In this document: piece by piece, positions 6,572 through 9,067 of the stretch
Position numbering within the stretch: the first letter of the stretch is position 1
Layout: each line of letters starts with the position of its first letter
Origin: AP-15 sp035570935
GTDB lineage: Bacteria > Pseudomonadota > Alphaproteobacteria > ATCC43930 > CGMCC-115725
Length of the DNA stretch: 9,067 nt
Reading direction: 5' to 3'
Assembly (NCBI GenBank): GCA_035570935.1
Contig: DATMKU010000050.1
Coordinates: forward strand, 1-9,067
Program-made: the position numbers and the translations under genes
The notes under the pieces: model-generated
Seen by the model: only the letters and a program-made list of their open reading frames with translations
Databases searched by the model: none
What the model was told of the DNA's origin: nothing

Positions 6572-7003
6572 TCACTCCGATCGATTGTTCTGGCCACCGG
6601 CGGCCGGGGCCGGCGCTGCGGCCGTCGGCTCCCGGCGAACGCTGTCGCGGGCGCGTTCGGCGATGCGCGCCCGCCTGCCGGTAAGGCCGCGCAGATAATA
6701 GAGCTTGGCCCGCCGCACCACGCCGCGCCGCACCACGTCGATTGCGGTGATGCGCGGCGAATACAGCGGAAAGACGCGTTCGACGCCCTCGCCATACGAA
6801 ATCTTGCGCAAGGTAAAGCTCGAATTGATGCCGGCGTTCTTGCGCCCGATGCACACCCCTTCGAACGCCTGGATGCGCTCACGCTCGCCTTCGACGACGC
6901 GCAGGCTGACGCGCACCGTGTCGCCCGGCTCGAATTTCGGCACCGGGCGGGCGGCGGCGAGCTTTTCGACCTGTTCGCGTTCCAATTGCTGCAGAAGGTT
7001 CAT
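6572..7003 (-). CDS. rplS: 50S ribosomal protein L19
   Basis: L19 lies at the 30S–50S interface and contributes to an intersubunit bridge. The 143-residue product begins MNLLQQLEREQVEKL. It contains the diagnostic FEPGDTVRVSLRVVEGERER, QAFEGVCIGRKNAGINSSFT and RKISYGEGVERVFPLYSP, then VVRRGVVRRAKLYYLRGLTGR. The last 25 or so residues are an Ala/Pro/Arg-rich tail absent from the roughly 115-residue enterobacterial form but common in alphaproteobacteria. A much longer open frame reaches 7642 but its upstream part overlaps trmD; the ATG at 7003 overlaps the trmD stop by 4 nt (ATGA) and has AAGG and GAGGA just upstream. It leads into leuC with a 7-nt gap. Confidence 0.96.
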   Translation of the reverse strand: MNLLQQLEREQVEKLAAARPVPKFEPGDTVRVSLRVVEGERERIQAFEGVCIGRKNAGINSSFTLRKISYGEGVERVFPLYSPRITAIDVVRRGVVRRAKLYYLRGLTGRRARIAERARDSVRREPTAAAPAPAAGGQNNRSE

Positions 7004-7737
7004 TCCTCGACCTTTCGATTTCGATGGCCATCGTGCCCGACAACATGGCCGGGGCCGGCCAGATAGCGTTCCCACAAATCGCCGCGGCGCTCGCGCGTCA
7101 GCCGCTCGGCCTCGGCCCGGCGCCACGACCGGATGCGCCGATGGTCGCCCGACACCAGCACCTCCGGCACCAACCGGCCCTGCCACGATTGCGGCCGGGT
7201 GTATTGCGGGTATTCGAGCAAGCTCGCGGCAAAACTCTCCTCGGCGAGCGCCTCGGGGTCGCCGACAACGCCCGGCAGCAATCGCACGCAGGCATCGATC
7301 AGCGCAATCGCCGCCGGCTCGCCGCCGGACAGGACGAAATCGCCAAGGCTCAATTCTTCGATCGCGCGGGCTTCGACAACACGCTCGTCGATCCCTTCGA
7401 AGCGGCCGCAGATCAGGGTTATCCCCGGCCCGGCGGCGAATTCGGCGACCCGCCGCTGATCGAGTCGCCGCCCGCGCGGCGACAGCAGGATCAACGGCCC
7501 AACCCCGCCGGCGCCGGCGATCGCGGCGTCGAGCACGTCTGGGCGCATGATCATCCCGGGGCCGCCGCCAAACGGCGCGTCGTCGACCGAGCGATGCCGG
7601 TCGGACGCAAAGTCGCGGATATCGACGGTGTCGAGCCGCCACATCCCGGATTGCAACGCCTTGCCGGCGAGCGAATAGGCAAGCGGGCCCGGCAGCATCT
7701 CCGGGAAGATCGTCAAAACCGTCGCCCGCCAGGTCAT
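7000..7737 (-). CDS. trmD: tRNA (guanine-N1-)-methyltransferase
   Basis: TrmD methylates G37 next to the anticodon using S-adenosylmethionine and so prevents +1 frameshifting. It is a SPOUT-family dimer with a trefoil knot. The 245-residue product shows TIFPEMLPGPL (9–19), the DDAPFGGGPGM loop (52–62), knot segments LLSPRGRRLDQ (84–94), CGRFEGIDERV (110–120) and FVLSGGEPAAIALIDA (134–149), then LLEYPQYTRP. The position that I align with the catalytic general base, Asp169 of E. coli, holds Glu167 (AEESF). Start and stop are both 4-nt ATGA overlaps, with rimM upstream and rplS downstream; GGAAGAG precedes the ATG. The order rpsP–rimM–trmD–rplS is conserved in many bacteria. Confidence 0.97.
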   Translation of the reverse strand: MTWRATVLTIFPEMLPGPLAYSLAGKALQSGMWRLDTVDIRDFASDRHRSVDDAPFGGGPGMIMRPDVLDAAIAGAGGVGPLILLSPRGRRLDQRRVAEFAAGPGITLICGRFEGIDERVVEARAIEELSLGDFVLSGGEPAAIALIDACVRLLPGVVGDPEALAEESFAASLLEYPQYTRPQSWQGRLVPEVLVSGDHRRIRSWRRAEAERLTRERRGDLWERYLAGPGHVVGHDGHRNRKVEE

Positions 7738-8285
7738 GGCTCTTCCACAGCGGCCGGCGGGGCGGTTTCGCCGTTGTCGAGCAGGCCGGGTGGCGGGTCG
7801 ATGACGAGGCGGCCGGCGTCGATCTCGATCACCGGCACGATCGCGCGGGTAAACGGCACCATCAGCGGCGGTGCGCCACTGCGTTCGATTTCGAGCGTGT
7901 CCCCGGCGCCGAAATCATGGATCGCGCGCACCCGGCCGACCCGCGTCCCATCCGGCAGAGCCGCGTCGAGACCGATCATATCGGCGTGGTAATACTCGTC
8001 TTCCTCGGGCGGCGGCAGTGCGGCGCGCGGCAGATAGAGGTGCAGCCCGCGCAAGCCCTCGGCCCGGTTGCGGTCGTCGACGCCGGCAACGCGGGCGATG
8101 ACCACGCCTTTCGCCGCACCGACAAGCCGCAACTCCAGCCGGCGCGTCCCGCTCTCGTCGGCGAGCGGGCCATAGGCGGCGACGTCCTCGGGGCGCGCGG
8201 TAAAGCTCTTGATGCGCACGGCGCCGCCGACCCCTTGCGGGCCGGTGACGATTCCGACGCAAACCTGCTTTTCCGCCGCCGTCAT
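7734..8285 (-). CDS. rimM: Ribosome maturation factor
   Basis: RimM assists maturation of the 30S head domain and binds ribosomal protein S19. The 183-residue product starts MTAAEKQVCVGIVTGPQGVGGAVRIK, matching the N-terminal RimM domain (VG.I...hGv.GevrvksfT). It continues with the C-terminal PRC-barrel: EDEYYHADMIGL, VGRVRAIHDFGAGDTLEIE, MVPFTRAIVPVIEID. A GTG two codons upstream (8291) is in frame, but GGCGGAG runs directly into it, whereas it sits 5 nt from the ATG at 8285, so the ATG is preferred. The gene lies 36 nt downstream of rpsP and overlaps trmD by ATGA. The Pro/Ala-rich C-terminus (GETAPPAAVEEP) is probably disordered. Confidence 0.94.
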   Translation of the reverse strand: MTAAEKQVCVGIVTGPQGVGGAVRIKSFTARPEDVAAYGPLADESGTRRLELRLVGAAKGVVIARVAGVDDRNRAEGLRGLHLYLPRAALPPPEEDEYYHADMIGLDAALPDGTRVGRVRAIHDFGAGDTLEIERSGAPPLMVPFTRAIVPVIEIDAGRLVIDPPPGLLDNGETAPPAAVEEP

Positions 8286-8290
8286 TTTCA

Positions 8291-8297
8291 CTCCGCC
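8291..8297 (-). promoter_or_regulatory. Ribosome binding site deciding the rimM start
   Basis: On the minus strand GGCGGAG ends 5 nt before the ATG at 8285 and overlaps the alternative GTG at 8291. The spacing supports the ATG. Confidence 0.6.
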
Positions 8298-8321
8298 CGA
8301 TCGGTCGCCGCGGGCCGGCGC

Positions 8322-8681
8322 CTAGGTGCTGCCGGCAGCCGCGGCGGCTGCTTCGGCCGCGGCTTTCTGGCGCTCCTGGGCCTTGGCCTTGGGCGCCGAT
8401 TTGATCGGGGTCGCGCGCATCGCCGGTTTCTCGATCAGCCCGGCCTCGCCGAGGAAGCGCGCGACCCGATCGGTCGGCAGCGCGCCGACGCCGAGCCAAT
8501 GCTGCACCCGCTCGGTCTTCAAGGTGACGCGGTCGGCATGGCCGCGGTCGAGCATCGGGTTGTAGGTTCCGATCCGCTCGATAAAGCGGCCGTCGCGCGG
8601 GCTGCGCGAATCGGCGACGACGATGCTGTAATACGGTCTTTTCTTGGCGCCGCCGCGGGCGAGGCGGATCTTCAACGACAT
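8322..8681 (-). CDS. rpsP: 30S ribosomal protein S16
   Basis: S16 is an early assembly protein of the 30S subunit body. The 119-residue product begins MSLKIRLARGGAKKRPYYSI and continues VVADSRSPRDGRFIERIGTYNP, the S16 signature. LKTERVQHWLGVGALPTDRVARFL follows, matching the conserved C-terminal half. The last 30 residues or so, rich in Ala, Lys and Gln, form a tail that the 82-residue E. coli protein lacks but alphaproteobacterial S16 often has. The ATG at 8681 is preceded by AGGTGG. It lies 56 nt after the ffh stop and 36 nt before rimM. Confidence 0.97.
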   Translation of the reverse strand: MSLKIRLARGGAKKRPYYSIVVADSRSPRDGRFIERIGTYNPMLDRGHADRVTLKTERVQHWLGVGALPTDRVARFLGEAGLIEKPAMRATPIKSAPKAKAQERQKAAAEAAAAAAGST

Positions 8682-8701
8682 TCTGCCACCTACTCCGTAT
8701 A

Positions 8702-8738
8702 TCTCTTCCGGTTACGTCTGTCTCTTCCGGTTACGTCT
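8702..8738 (-). repeat. Tandem duplication of a 19-bp unit between ffh and rpsP
   Basis: TCTCTTCCGGTTACGTCT occurs at 8702–8719 and again at 8721–8738, a period of 19 with one spacer base. The second copy ends inside the ffh stop codon (8738–8740). On the transcribed strand each unit reads AGACGTAACCGGAAGAGA and contains a GGAAGAG Shine–Dalgarno-like core, but both cores lie too far from the rpsP ATG to serve it. The repeat fills most of the 56-nt ffh–rpsP gap. Confidence 0.85.
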
Positions 8739-9067
8739 TAGTGGCGGAAGCCGGCGCCCGGCATCAGCCCGGCAAGGCCATGCCGCTGCAAGCCCTTGGG
8801 ACCGAGCTTTTTCATCTTTTTCATCATGTCGGCCATGTCGCGGTACTGTTTCAAGAGGCGGTTGATTTCCTGCACCGAGGTGCCTGAGCCGCCGGCGATC
8901 CGTCGCCGGCGCGAACCGTTGAGCAGCATCGGGTTGCGCCGCTCGCTTTTGGTCATCGACGAGATGATTGCTTCCTGGCGCTTGACGATGCTCTCGTCGA
9001 TATTGGCCTCGCCGAGCTGCTTTTTCAGCTTGCCGACCCCCGGCAGCATCGACAGCATGCCGCCCAT
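8738..9067 (-). CDS. ffh: Signal recognition particle protein, C-terminal M domain only
   Basis: Ffh binds the 4.5S RNA and the signal sequences of nascent membrane proteins and, with FtsY, delivers ribosomes to the membrane. Only the last 109 residues are in the window; the N and G (GTPase) domains lie beyond 9067. The visible part is the methionine-rich M domain: MGGMLSMLPGVGKLKKQL with the hydrophobic finger, VKRQEAIISSMTKSERRNP, and the RNA-binding helix-turn-helix with GSRRRRIAGGSGTSVQEINR followed by LLKQYRDMADMMKKMKKLG. The tail ends GLMPGAGFRH. The Met at the window edge is internal, not the start. The gene is upstream of rpsP in the same direction, an arrangement common in alphaproteobacteria. 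Confidence 0.96.
   Translation of the reverse strand: MGGMLSMLPGVGKLKKQLGEANIDESIVKRQEAIISSMTKSERRNPMLLNGSRRRRIAGGSGTSVQEINRLLKQYRDMADMMKKMKKLGPKGLQRHGLAGLMPGAGFRH

Noticed and set aside
5158..6684. 508-codon plus-strand open frame
   Set aside because: It is the antisense shadow of leuC and the rplS end, which carry all expected motifs; high GC keeps the opposite strand open.
7044..7058. Repeated GGCCGGGGCCGGC-like strings here, near 6601 and near 2611 as a possible dispersed repeat
   Set aside because: Two of the three lie inside coding sequence, are short and consist only of G and C, so chance in a GC-rich genome is enough to explain them.
7024..7992. 322-codon plus-strand open frame
   Set aside because: Antisense to trmD and rimM; shadow of GC-rich codon use.
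8306..8320. Small hairpin between rpsP and rimM
   Set aside because: Only a 5-bp stem with no T-tract, within an obvious operon; not a credible terminator.

Overview
The window is high-GC, protein-dense bacterial DNA with an alphaproteobacterial character. Evidence for this is the gene order ffh–rpsP–rimM–trmD–rplS running straight into leuC–leuD–leuB, the long Ala/Lys- or Ala/Pro-rich C-terminal tails on S16 and L19, and the GC-rich codon use. I would guess a Rhodospirillales- or Rhizobiales-like organism, but the sequence alone does not fix the genus.

Layout. Positions 1–843 (minus strand) hold most of an aldo/keto reductase whose 3' end lies outside the window. Positions 844–1369 are a 526-bp divergent intergenic region with no convincing gene and one operator-like palindrome. 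Positions 1370–2584 (plus strand) encode an exported protein with a single c-type haem motif near its C-terminus, of unrecognised function. It converges on leuB across a 54-bp gap that is mostly a perfect GC-rich palindrome. From 9067 down to 2639 every gene is on the minus strand in one closely packed series: ffh (3' end only), rpsP, rimM, trmD, rplS, leuC, a two-gene insert, leuD and leuB. The largest gap is 56 nt, and several junctions are 4-nt ATGA overlaps.

How the genes work together. The upstream part is translation machinery: signal recognition particle GTPase, ribosomal protein S16, 16S maturation factor, tRNA m1G37 methyltransferase and ribosomal protein L19. The downstream part is leucine biosynthesis: isopropylmalate isomerase large and small subunits (LeuC/LeuD) and 3-isopropylmalate dehydrogenase (LeuB). 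Lack of space for promoters suggests read-through from one to the other.

The least expected part is at 4404–5140. Two small, translationally coupled genes of visibly lower GC sit exactly between leuC and leuD, whose products form one heterodimeric enzyme. The first encodes a 93-residue ParB/sulfiredoxin-like mini-domain with a DGRVFQGNTR motif. The second encodes an unrecognised, probably helical protein of 152 residues. They look like an acquired two-gene cassette riding on the leucine operon; its function is unknown.
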